Shown here in pieces: positions 39,975-47,970 of a DNA stretch of 64,000 nucleotides. The DNA comes from an uncultured Lachnobacterium sp. (GTDB lineage Bacteria; Bacillota; Clostridia; Lachnospirales; Lachnospiraceae): positions 62,001 to 126,000 of the forward strand of contig CALAST010000079.1 of assembly GCA_937889225.1 (NCBI GenBank), given 5' to 3'. Both the position numbers and the translations under genes were made by a program. The notes beneath the pieces are model-generated. The model had not been told where the DNA came from, ran no database searches, and saw only the letters and a list, made by a program, of their open reading frames with translations. Positions within the stretch are counted from its first letter, which is position 1, and every line of letters starts with the position of its first letter.

Positions 39975-42941
39975 TTAGCCAGCAATTACATCTTCTATAA
40001 TCTGCTTTACTTTTTTGTTATTAAGTTGCGTATGGAATGATACGGTGTATCCGTCAATAGTCAATTGCTGAAAGAAAGCCTTTGCACATTCCATTTTAGC
40101 ACGTTCTGTACCACGAAGTGTAGATTGCTTTTCTACTGATTTTGTTTCTACAACAATATTCAATTCTTTCGTTCCGTCTGTATGTTTTACAACATACATG
40201 AAATCCGGACTATAGTTCTCTCCAACGATAGTAGGAATTGCTATGCTTGACTTAGGAATTTTACCATATACCACAACCTCATCAATATCAGTCATAATAT
40301 TTTCTTTCTCTAATGGAGAGTCAAATGCAATGCGATTATACAAATATTTATTAGAAGGAGTACCTTCAACAAACATAGTCCCCACATTTCCTTGTTTGAT
40401 GACTTCTCTAGGAGTTCCGTCCTTATATGTTAGTGCTGTTTCTACAACAGGCTGATTAGAACGTGAATACTTAAAGCGTGTCTGCATTTTCTCGATACGC
40501 CAATCAGCAAAGGCACGAACAATATTTGCAACAGTATACTCGTTGATATAGTCATCAGGTATACCATCTGCCTTTTCGCTGGCATACTTACACATTGCCT
40601 TGTGAATTTCTATAATAGGAACACTAGTCTGAATATTGATTCGCTTTAAAAACTCATTGTAGGCTAATGGTCTTTTTATGAAGTAGGATACACCTGTAGC
40701 TTCTCTAAACATCATCATATTTCCGTCAGTAGTGACTTCATCACGATGGCTGTATAACGTAACATTTCCAAAAATACCACCTTTTCGCAGAATATCATGC
40801 AATGCCTGTAGTATTTCGTCTTTCAAGTCTGCGTCATAGAATAAATAATATTTATGATTTATACTTTCCCAAAGTTCCTTCAATTCAGAATAAACTGCCT
40901 TACGGATATGGATTTCTTCTTTTTTATTCTTGTTAACATCCGTAATTTTATTGCTACCAACACCACTTGCAAATTCCGGATAATCAGCGAAAAATAGTTC
41001 TCTTTTCTCAATATTAATTTTTCTCTCAAAATTTATATACCCTTTGTTCATTAATTCTAATGCGAAAGCATTTGTATCCATATTTCTCGCCTTGGCAACT
41101 TTCTTCAATGCTTCTTTCGATACATCAGCAGTAGCAGACATTTCTCCGTTTATTTCATCGACTAATCTTTTTGCAAAATCAGCTTCCGTAAAATCCACAA
41201 TATAATTCAGCTTAAATTCCTCGTTGGATATACGATTTCCATTTTCATCGACCGGCAAACGCAATCCTCGTCCAACCTCTTGCAATTTACTGTTTTCACT
41301 ACCACTAGAGCGTAGCTTAACTATTGTGAATACGTTAGGATTATCCCAGCCTTCTTTTAGTGTCCATTTAGAGAATAGAAATCTTCTTGTATTATATGAA
41401 CCATCTGCATTGCGAAGGGAAATTAAACCTTTTTTATTATGCAGAATATCTACAACCTCATTAGCAATCGCCTCATCGGAATCACTATTGTCTTGTGCGA
41501 AATAACCTGCATGACAAGCAGAAATATCTGCTGCACTAGCTTCGAGATATTCACGATATTCCTGTTCTGCACTAGGAAGTGTAGCTAACAAGCTATTGAT
41601 ATTTTCCAAAAGTAAACTCTCAAACATTTCTTTTAAATATGGAGTCTTTCCTTCTTCTGTATCTCTATATGACGTAATATCATCGATAAAGAAAAGTGCA
41701 AGCGTTTTTATTTTGAATTGTCTGCCTGAAAAATTCTGTCTTTCCGTTTCAAAATGACGTTGAATTGCCAATTTCAACATCTGCTCTTGGTATGACGAAG
41801 AATAAATATCCGTATTAAATTCTTCACCTTGAAACTTTGTCTGCCCATTCGTAAGTTCAATAAAATTCTTTCCAATTGCAGAAATAGTAATACCTTCAAA
41901 TGCAATATCCATTACGGACAAGGAATCGCCTGGAGTCAGCATATATGTTTTTGTATCCTCTCCACGTTTCTTAAACTGGAAAGTGGCAGATGTCTTTGCT
42001 ACTACAGTTACTAATTTGACCTTTTCTTCCTTTTGCGAAAGTGGTTCAAAATGTTCCTTAGCAACGCCTTTTATCAGATTAAGATTAAAGGAATCACAGG
42101 CATTTAATTCATAAACAAGATTGTTAAAATCTTTAAATGTAGTTTTATTGCGACCTGTTCCAAAGGATATTTCCGGGAATGTTGCACCAAAACGAATAAT
42201 CATCTGTGGGCATAATTCCTCAATGATTGCTTTATATGCTTTTTGGTCTCTTGAAAAACGATGTGGTTCGTCAATAATTACAACAGGCTTTGTGGCTTTC
42301 AATGCATCAAACGGTCTATAAAAACCTTCCACCAAGTAATCGTAATCAGAACGTGTTAGCATATTGCCGTTTGTTAAAAGTTGCATATTTACAAGCAGTA
42401 CATAGATTTTGTTTGTATTCTGACAAGAGCCTGTAACATAGTCACGTACAGCAGATGGCATTGCTAAAAATCCTTTTTTCTTTTTCTTAGGACTTTCCAA
42501 TACACTCAACTCAATATCACAGTTATATCCGCAAGCATCAGAAAAATGGTGTTTTACATAACTGTCTGCAATAAACTGCGATGTGCCTGCCTTGATAGGT
42601 AATGAAGGAACTGCAATAATAAATTTATTAAAACCGAATTTTTTATGCATTTCATAGATAGTTTGTGTGTATACATAGGTCTTTCCAGTTCCTGTTTCCA
42701 TTTTTACATCAAGATTAAGGTAATCCCCATCATCACGACATCCACGATAATCTGCTCGTATGCCTTTTTGCACTTTCATAAGATTATGAATCAATCGCAG
42801 TTCTTTTCTATCGAAAGATGGATTTTCATATGAAAGACGAGGCATTATCATAGAAACACCATCGAGTACAGATATTAGAGCATCGACAGCCTTTTTCTGA
42901 TGATCTAATTCTCGTTCAAGTATTAGTTCCAAAATCTGCAC
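39975..42941 (-). CDS. res: Type III restriction enzyme, Res subunit
   Basis: 988 residues. Superfamily 2 motor: Walker A GTGKT at 84-88, DEPH box in VIIDEPHRFSRD (about 222-233), and helicase motif VI QEVGRGLRLP. C-terminal PD-(D/E)XK nuclease: SPDFMYVV ... NIVVETKS, Asp and Glu-x-Lys present. Res with Mod forms the type III complex that translocates and cuts between two unmethylated sites. It starts four bases after mod. No repeats suggesting phase variation are visible. Confidence 0.94.
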   Translation of the reverse strand: MQILELILERELDHQKKAVDALISVLDGVSMIMPRLSYENPSFDRKELRLIHNLMKVQKGIRADYRGCRDDGDYLNLDVKMETGTGKTYVYTQTIYEMHKKFGFNKFIIAVPSLPIKAGTSQFIADSYVKHHFSDACGYNCDIELSVLESPKKKKKGFLAMPSAVRDYVTGSCQNTNKIYVLLVNMQLLTNGNMLTRSDYDYLVEGFYRPFDALKATKPVVIIDEPHRFSRDQKAYKAIIEELCPQMIIRFGATFPEISFGTGRNKTTFKDFNNLVYELNACDSFNLNLIKGVAKEHFEPLSQKEEKVKLVTVVAKTSATFQFKKRGEDTKTYMLTPGDSLSVMDIAFEGITISAIGKNFIELTNGQTKFQGEEFNTDIYSSSYQEQMLKLAIQRHFETERQNFSGRQFKIKTLALFFIDDITSYRDTEEGKTPYLKEMFESLLLENINSLLATLPSAEQEYREYLEASAADISACHAGYFAQDNSDSDEAIANEVVDILHNKKGLISLRNADGSYNTRRFLFSKWTLKEGWDNPNVFTIVKLRSSGSENSKLQEVGRGLRLPVDENGNRISNEEFKLNYIVDFTEADFAKRLVDEINGEMSATADVSKEALKKVAKARNMDTNAFALELMNKGYINFERKINIEKRELFFADYPEFASGVGSNKITDVNKNKKEEIHIRKAVYSELKELWESINHKYYLFYDADLKDEILQALHDILRKGGIFGNVTLYSHRDEVTTDGNMMMFREATGVSYFIKRPLAYNEFLKRINIQTSVPIIEIHKAMCKYASEKADGIPDDYINEYTVANIVRAFADWRIEKMQTRFKYSRSNQPVVETALTYKDGTPREVIKQGNVGTMFVEGTPSNKYLYNRIAFDSPLEKENIMTDIDEVVVYGKIPKSSIAIPTIVGENYSPDFMYVVKHTDGTKELNIVVETKSVEKQSTLRGTERAKMECAKAFFQQLTIDGYTVSFHTQLNNKKVKQIIEDVIAG

Positions 42942-42945
42942 CTCC

Positions 42946-44994
42946 TTAATATCTAATATCCAAACTAATTTTTAAGTTTTTCTCGGAATCACGTAATATC
43001 TTTACATTGGTTTTTAAGTTCTCCATTTCCACATAATTGAAACTGTATCCAAAGCAAACAACGTTCTGCGGATTGAAATTTCCTTCGTTATTGTATTTTT
43101 CAATCAAGGCTTTAATAGCTTCTTCCGTTAATCCTGGATGAATCAAATACAAATGATTAACACACCAATATGCTGTGTATCCTGCCATGTCAAGCATTTC
43201 ACAGTTATTCACAAAACCATAATTATCGTGAACAAGCCAAGTTGTGAGAATAGTATTGGCACCAAATTCATCGTATACCGTAGTATCTGTAATAAATCCG
43301 CTGTTGTCAAATTTCTCAATTTTATCTAGAGTTGTCTGGCTTACTTCATGCAATGTATAGTGCTTAAAACCAAGGTCAACAATAGTGTTAGGGTTTTCTT
43401 CACGTAGCTTTTTAGCAGCACGAATAATTCTTTCTTGACCAACTTCATCAAGAGAATGAGAACGTTCAACAGAATCAAGAAAATCTAAAACTTTTTTTAC
43501 CTTTGGCTTTTCATTTTTTGCCGCATTTTCATATTTTGTATCTAAATTTTCCGGTAGCTGAATTGCAATGATTTTTCTTGTACCATTATCCTCGCAATTT
43601 AGCGACATCAATGCTTCTGTAGAAGTCGCTGACCCTGAGAAAAAATCAACAAATAATGAATTGCTCATTCCACCTATTTGCATTACTTTTTTTATTAAAT
43701 AGGATGGTTTTGGAAAATCGAAAGCATCTGACATTTCGTAAACACCTAATTCTTTAGAGCCTTGTTCCGTGATTACACCTGTTTCTTCCCAAATATCATC
43801 TTCTTCATCAGCTAAATCTCCAATAATATTATCTTCATACCATATAGTTTTAGCTTTAAATGTACCCTTTCGATATTTTTCATATACACCGTATTCTCCA
43901 GTAGTTTTTAATTTTGCTACCACATCACTTTCCATAGAATTAGGGTTGGTGTTATTCAAAAACTTTGTTATTCCCCAACGCCAACAGCTTTCTTTTCCTT
44001 CGCTATTTAAAGGTAAAATCTCAACTGAAAACTCATCACTTGGTTCAAGAGAAACAGGGCAATATCCACATTCATCAGTTTTATTAGGATTAGTATAAAT
44101 AGGATAAAAAAGATTAGGACGATTAAAGCGACCAAACTTAGGGTTACGATTTCTTAATTCTCTATCTTCAAATTCTCCAATGGAATCTTCTTTATCAAAA
44201 GTTCCTGCACTTTTTGATAATTCATTTAATACAGAATCCTCGCTTTTAACATAAACCAAAATATACTCATGTGTCTTCGCTAATTGTTTATATGTCTGTC
44301 CTCTTTTGTTTGACTGAACAATAATACTCGCAACAAAATTATTTTCTCCAAATATATCATCGCATAACAATTTCAGGTTATCTTTTTCATTATCATCAAT
44401 AGATATAAAGATCGTTCCTACTTTATTTAATAGGTCTCTTGCTAATTGTAAACGAGGATACATAAACATCAACCAAGCTGAATGAGAGGCACTACCTCGA
44501 TTTGTTAAATCCAGAATATGCTGTGCCTGTTTTTCGTCAATACTTAACTTAGAAACTAAATCTGCAACCGTAAAATTAAATTTATCATTATACACAAAAC
44601 CATCTGTTCCTGTATTATAAGGTGGGTCTATATAAATACATTTTACCTGTCCTGCATAAGACTTTAATAAATGCTTCAAACCGTCAAGATTGTCTCCACT
44701 AATGTATATATTTTCGCTATTGACATTTTCTGGCAAACTGTTATGTACTTCGTCCGGAACAATGATGGTTTCAGTATCAAGTGAAGCAAGCATTTTAGCA
44801 TAATTCTTTCCAAGGAATTTTAATTCATATCCCTCATGAGAAATATCAATCTTATCCTTTAAAAATTCTGAAAATCTTACCATATCAAAAGAACCGTCAG
44901 CACGAAAGCAAGATGGAAAATTCTCACGTAAAATTGCCATTTCCTTTTGATTAGGAGTTACGGACTCATTTGCCGTCATAATATCTTTAATCAT
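42946..44994 (-). CDS. mod: Type III DNA methyltransferase, Mod subunit
   Basis: 682 residues. Beta-class N6-adenine or N4-cytosine methyltransferase: DPPYNTGTDGF at 123-133 (catalytic motif IV), then the variable target-recognition region (about 200-400) and SAM-binding FVDFFSGSATSTEALM (about 455-470) after it. Sets the recognition sequence of the complex. The start ATG 44994 has a weak AGGAGAAAAA ribosome site. The methylated motif cannot be read from sequence alone. Confidence 0.93.
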   Translation of the reverse strand: MIKDIMTANESVTPNQKEMAILRENFPSCFRADGSFDMVRFSEFLKDKIDISHEGYELKFLGKNYAKMLASLDTETIIVPDEVHNSLPENVNSENIYISGDNLDGLKHLLKSYAGQVKCIYIDPPYNTGTDGFVYNDKFNFTVADLVSKLSIDEKQAQHILDLTNRGSASHSAWLMFMYPRLQLARDLLNKVGTIFISIDDNEKDNLKLLCDDIFGENNFVASIIVQSNKRGQTYKQLAKTHEYILVYVKSEDSVLNELSKSAGTFDKEDSIGEFEDRELRNRNPKFGRFNRPNLFYPIYTNPNKTDECGYCPVSLEPSDEFSVEILPLNSEGKESCWRWGITKFLNNTNPNSMESDVVAKLKTTGEYGVYEKYRKGTFKAKTIWYEDNIIGDLADEEDDIWEETGVITEQGSKELGVYEMSDAFDFPKPSYLIKKVMQIGGMSNSLFVDFFSGSATSTEALMSLNCEDNGTRKIIAIQLPENLDTKYENAAKNEKPKVKKVLDFLDSVERSHSLDEVGQERIIRAAKKLREENPNTIVDLGFKHYTLHEVSQTTLDKIEKFDNSGFITDTTVYDEFGANTILTTWLVHDNYGFVNNCEMLDMAGYTAYWCVNHLYLIHPGLTEEAIKALIEKYNNEGNFNPQNVVCFGYSFNYVEMENLKTNVKILRDSEKNLKISLDIRY

Positions 44995-45103
44995 AATAGT
45001 CTTTTTCTCCTTTATAATCTTTCAATTCCCAGCCCATTCTTTATAAGCTGTTCTCGTATAAATATTTCTGTATATACATCTCCATGCACCAAAACAGAAA
45101 AAA

Positions 45104-45142
45104 CGGCATAGCTGATATACAAGATTCCTATCAACTATGCCG
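45104..45142 (-). terminator. Terminator after the YtfJ gene
   Basis: CGGCATAGCTGATA (45104-45117) pairs with TATCAACTATGCCG (45129-45142), one mismatch. On the minus strand the stem is followed by six Ts. It lies between the ytfJ stop and the mod leader. Confidence 0.82.
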
Positions 45143-45220
45143 ATTAGTTTTAAAGATATAAAATCGCTTACTGAAGATACCTTTCATTAGACATTTTTTG
45201 CCTAACCAAAAGAGTATCTT

Positions 45221-45604
45221 TTAATTTTCTTCTTTATCCTCTTTTTTCTTCGGCTCTAAAATATCATCTTCTTTTTTCATTCCGAACCTATCCATCAAAT
45301 CCGGTACCATATCCAAAATCTTAGTTATTGCATCTTGATTTCGGATGTTTACAAGTCTGGTAGAACCATTTGAAATTACTAAGACCGCACTTGGCGAAAT
45401 TTTTCCACCCATACCGCCTCCACCATTGTTTTTCTTGTCATCTAAATAAGCTCCTGCACCTACTCCAAATGACACATCGACTAATGGTAAAATAATTGTC
45501 TCACCTACTGTAATCGCCTCGCCTACAACTGTTTTTGTACTAACAACGCTATCCATTCCTTTAAATAAAGACTCTATTGTTGTATTTAATTTATCCTCAG
45601 CCAT
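45221..45604 (-). CDS. ytfJ: Spore protein YtfJ (GerW family)
   Basis: 127 residues from ATG 45604, seven bases after AGGAGGG; the longer in-frame extension upstream to 45667 lacks a ribosome site. GerW/YtfJ family: VVGEAITVGETIILPLVDVSFG then a Gly-rich GVGAGAYLDDKK and GGGMGGKISPSAV. In Bacillus and Clostridioides it is a forespore protein needed for normal germination. Preceded by its usual DUF2953 partner, here separated by 55 bases. Confidence 0.92.
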   Translation of the reverse strand: MAEDKLNTTIESLFKGMDSVVSTKTVVGEAITVGETIILPLVDVSFGVGAGAYLDDKKNNGGGGMGGKISPSAVLVISNGSTRLVNIRNQDAITKILDMVPDLMDRFGMKKEDDILEPKKKEDKEEN

Positions 45605-45659
45605 TTCTATCCCTCCTATACTGATTTTCAACATGCATGAATTTAAAATTTCTTCCCTT

Positions 45660-46919
45660 TTATCCATTCGATTCTTTTACGTTATTGATAAATTGTTTTA
45701 TGACACGATACAATCTTCGACAGTTTTTGTCCAACAAAATACGAAGAACCATTCCTACCATTTTATATAAATAAATTCTTCCTTTCGCATAAAATCTGCC
45801 TTCAAAATATGCTGATTCTGCTGCAAAATCAGGTCTTAAGCTCCATTCATTTTGATATATAAATGGAAACGCACAAATAATGCCAAATACCTGTCCTGTC
45901 TTATCCGGAGAACCTATGGAAAATGTGCCATCTACGTTTGATTTTATCGGAAGAAAACTTTTCAATAGTGAAATAATTTCATCTTTTATATGTTTCACAG
46001 CCGATTTATTACGTTCATCCGTGATAACTGTTTTAATTTCGCTCCATAGTTGCTTTATCTTATTTATAATGCCCTTAATTTTAGATATGATACCTTTGAT
46101 TTTTTCGGTAAAGTTAATTTTTTCTTTATCTGATGTACTTGAATTTGATGTATTTTTGGCTTTCGTTTTTTCTTTTTTTGTTCTTTTTTTATGAAATTTT
46201 GATTTTTCTTTTCTGTTTACATCTTTAGAGGCACTACGCAAATCATCTTTTTGACTTTCGGATATGCTATCCATATTGGATTGCGATATTACATTTTCAT
46301 GCTCTGATACATCAGATATATTTACATCCTTTATATCATTTTTAGGTTCTAATATATCAGATGTACTTACGTCCTCTATATCCTCTTCAGATTCTGTACT
46401 ATCACTTTCTATATCTACGGAATCCTGCTGACAATTCACAGAAACTTCTGTTTCATTCTGCATCTTAGATATATCATCTGTATCAGTATCTAACCTTTTT
46501 TCTTCTAATGTCGGCTTAGTTTCCGGCTTTTTCAATGATTTATCAAATGCTGTTTCCGTCTCATCATATTTACCATCCAAATCAGTCTTTGCTTGTGCAT
46601 GATTTTCATCTTGCTCTTTTTGAAACTCCTCATCTGATTCCATGTTCTGTTTAGGCTTAAGCTCATAAAAAAATGGAATATTTTTCCAAAAAATACCTAT
46701 TTTGGCAGAAATCAAATCATCTTCATACACCACTCTCGCCCGTATCAGATGAAACAGCCACGAAACTCTTGCTTTTGCATTTTTTTCACTATACATTTCC
46801 CCTTCTATGGTATAGCAAATGGGGTAAAACAGTATTATTAAAATTAAAACCAATACAATCCCAAGCAATACCAAAAGTGCAATCCCAATGAATTGCAAAA
46901 TAGAAAGGACTATTTGCAT
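45660..46919 (-). CDS. DUF2953 protein (YtfI-like)
   Basis: 419 residues from ATG 46919 (GGAGGG about nine bases upstream). One N-terminal membrane span (about 5-30), a beta-rich region (YTIEGEMYSEKNAKARVSW), a long acidic low-complexity insert (about 100-230; Ser/Asp/Glu repeats), a Lys-rich stretch, and a C-terminal DUF2953 core (GTFSIGSPDKTGQVFGIICAF). The low-complexity insert is longer than in the Bacillus protein. Paired with ytfJ as in Bacillus, so a sporulation-membrane role is likely. Confidence 0.82.
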   Translation of the reverse strand: MQIVLSILQFIGIALLVLLGIVLVLILIILFYPICYTIEGEMYSEKNAKARVSWLFHLIRARVVYEDDLISAKIGIFWKNIPFFYELKPKQNMESDEEFQKEQDENHAQAKTDLDGKYDETETAFDKSLKKPETKPTLEEKRLDTDTDDISKMQNETEVSVNCQQDSVDIESDSTESEEDIEDVSTSDILEPKNDIKDVNISDVSEHENVISQSNMDSISESQKDDLRSASKDVNRKEKSKFHKKRTKKEKTKAKNTSNSSTSDKEKINFTEKIKGIISKIKGIINKIKQLWSEIKTVITDERNKSAVKHIKDEIISLLKSFLPIKSNVDGTFSIGSPDKTGQVFGIICAFPFIYQNEWSLRPDFAAESAYFEGRFYAKGRIYLYKMVGMVLRILLDKNCRRLYRVIKQFINNVKESNG

Positions 46920-47242
46920 AACTCCGCCCTCCATTCTGCCATCAAATACTCTCTTACATTAGTATTGCCCGTTTTTTGGTAAACTTCATCCACAATTCGC
47001 CTTGTGACTTCAAATGCCTCTCTTTTCCCCTCTGCCAATCCAATGACCCGAATCTGCTCTTTTGGATATCCGTTTTGCAGAAACTCTCGTGCAGGCAGAA
47101 TATCCAAAAGATTCTGCGGATTGGATGCAAGTGCAATTACATATACATTTGGTGTAAGTTCTCTGTTTTTTATTTTCAATACGGTCTGCTTATACTTAGG
47201 AGCGATTTTCTCTCCCAAAAATAAGTTATAATACCACTTCAT
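46910..47242 (-). CDS. Hypothetical small protein
   Basis: 110 residues from ATG 47242, after GAGGTG. Start MKWYYNLFLGEKIAPKYKQ, then a Rossmann-like beta strand VYVIALASNPQNLLDILP and LAEGKREAFEVTRRIVDEV. It overlaps the DUF2953 gene by ten bases and lies eight bases downstream of the Nudix gene stop, so all are one operon. The family is unknown to me. Confidence 0.72.
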   Translation of the reverse strand: MKWYYNLFLGEKIAPKYKQTVLKIKNRELTPNVYVIALASNPQNLLDILPAREFLQNGYPKEQIRVIGLAEGKREAFEVTRRIVDEVYQKTGNTNVREYLMAEWRAELCK

Positions 47243-47249
47243 GTACACC

Positions 47250-47705
47250 TCACCAATAATATTTATGAGTTCCCCAGAGGTTACTCTTTTTTAAGTCCAA
47301 ATATTCATTATATGCTTTTTCCAAAATCTGTTTTTCATTGGAAAATTTCAATAAATGATAGGCCTCATGGTACTTATAATAACCGGAGTCCACAAAATAT
47401 TCTTCTCTTTGCGGTTTGCTATAATAACTCTCCCCCATCATAAGATACCAATGCACTTCTTTCTCAACAGTATCTTCCGGTACTGTAAATGTGTACTGAC
47501 TTTTTCCGATATAGCGGATAATGGTTGCTCTGGCACCCGTTTCCTCTTTTACTTCACGGATTGCCGTATCCTTGTATTCTTCCCCTGGTTCTACTGTGCC
47601 TTTTGGGAGAACCCAGCCTTCGTATTTGTTCTTATAGTTTTTGTATAAGAGCAATACTTTACCACGATAAATTACCACACCGCCACAACTCGTTGCCTCG
47701 ATCAT
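47250..47705 (-). CDS. Nudix hydrolase
   Basis: 151 residues. The Nudix box G-x5-E-x7-REUxEExGU is complete: GTVEPGEEYKDTAIREVKEETGA (residues about 36-58). N-terminal VIYRGKVLLLYKNYKNKYEGW and a C-terminal helix with Tyr/His. Hydrolyses an unknown nucleoside-diphosphate derivative. Heads the 47705-45221 gene group, with the leader at 47706-47970 holding the hairpin 47763-47810. Confidence 0.9.
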   Translation of the reverse strand: MIEATSCGGVVIYRGKVLLLYKNYKNKYEGWVLPKGTVEPGEEYKDTAIREVKEETGARATIIRYIGKSQYTFTVPEDTVEKEVHWYLMMGESYYSKPQREEYFVDSGYYKYHEAYHLLKFSNEKQILEKAYNEYLDLKKSNLWGTHKYYW

Positions 47706-47762
47706 ATTGCAATCCCTCCTACGTGTTGGTGTATTTTGTTACTGTTTACTCCGTTCTGGTAA

Positions 47763-47810
47763 CAAGTAAAAATCCATGTAAAATTTGCTTCGCAAATGGA
47801 TTTTTACTTG
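47763..47810 (-). terminator. Long hairpin between the fusion-PBP and Nudix genes
   Basis: CAAGTAAAAATCCAT (47763-47777) pairs perfectly with ATGGATTTTTACTTG (47796-47810), with an inner ATTTGC/GCAAAT stem. It lies about 160 bases past the stop of the SEDS-PBP gene and probably ends its transcript. The rest of the 47706-47970 gap holds an imperfect TTGTTAC/GTAACAA pair (47735-47764), see the repeat finding. Confidence 0.6.
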
Positions 47811-47970
47811 CATCATTCAAGTTTTCATACGTACAGTAACTGTATTTCCATAAACTACATTCAGTATAACCTTTTTCCCATTTATATGCAATAAATTTAT
47901 TACACAAAAAGCATACATTATAAACGTCTGAAATCACATTTTCAGTAATTGAAAAATATTGCTCAACGCA

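Noticed and set aside
47746..47937. 63-residue minus-strand frame between the PBP fusion and Nudix genes
   Set aside because: It runs through a long perfect hairpin (47763-47810) and an inverted pair; no ribosome site and no protein-like pattern.
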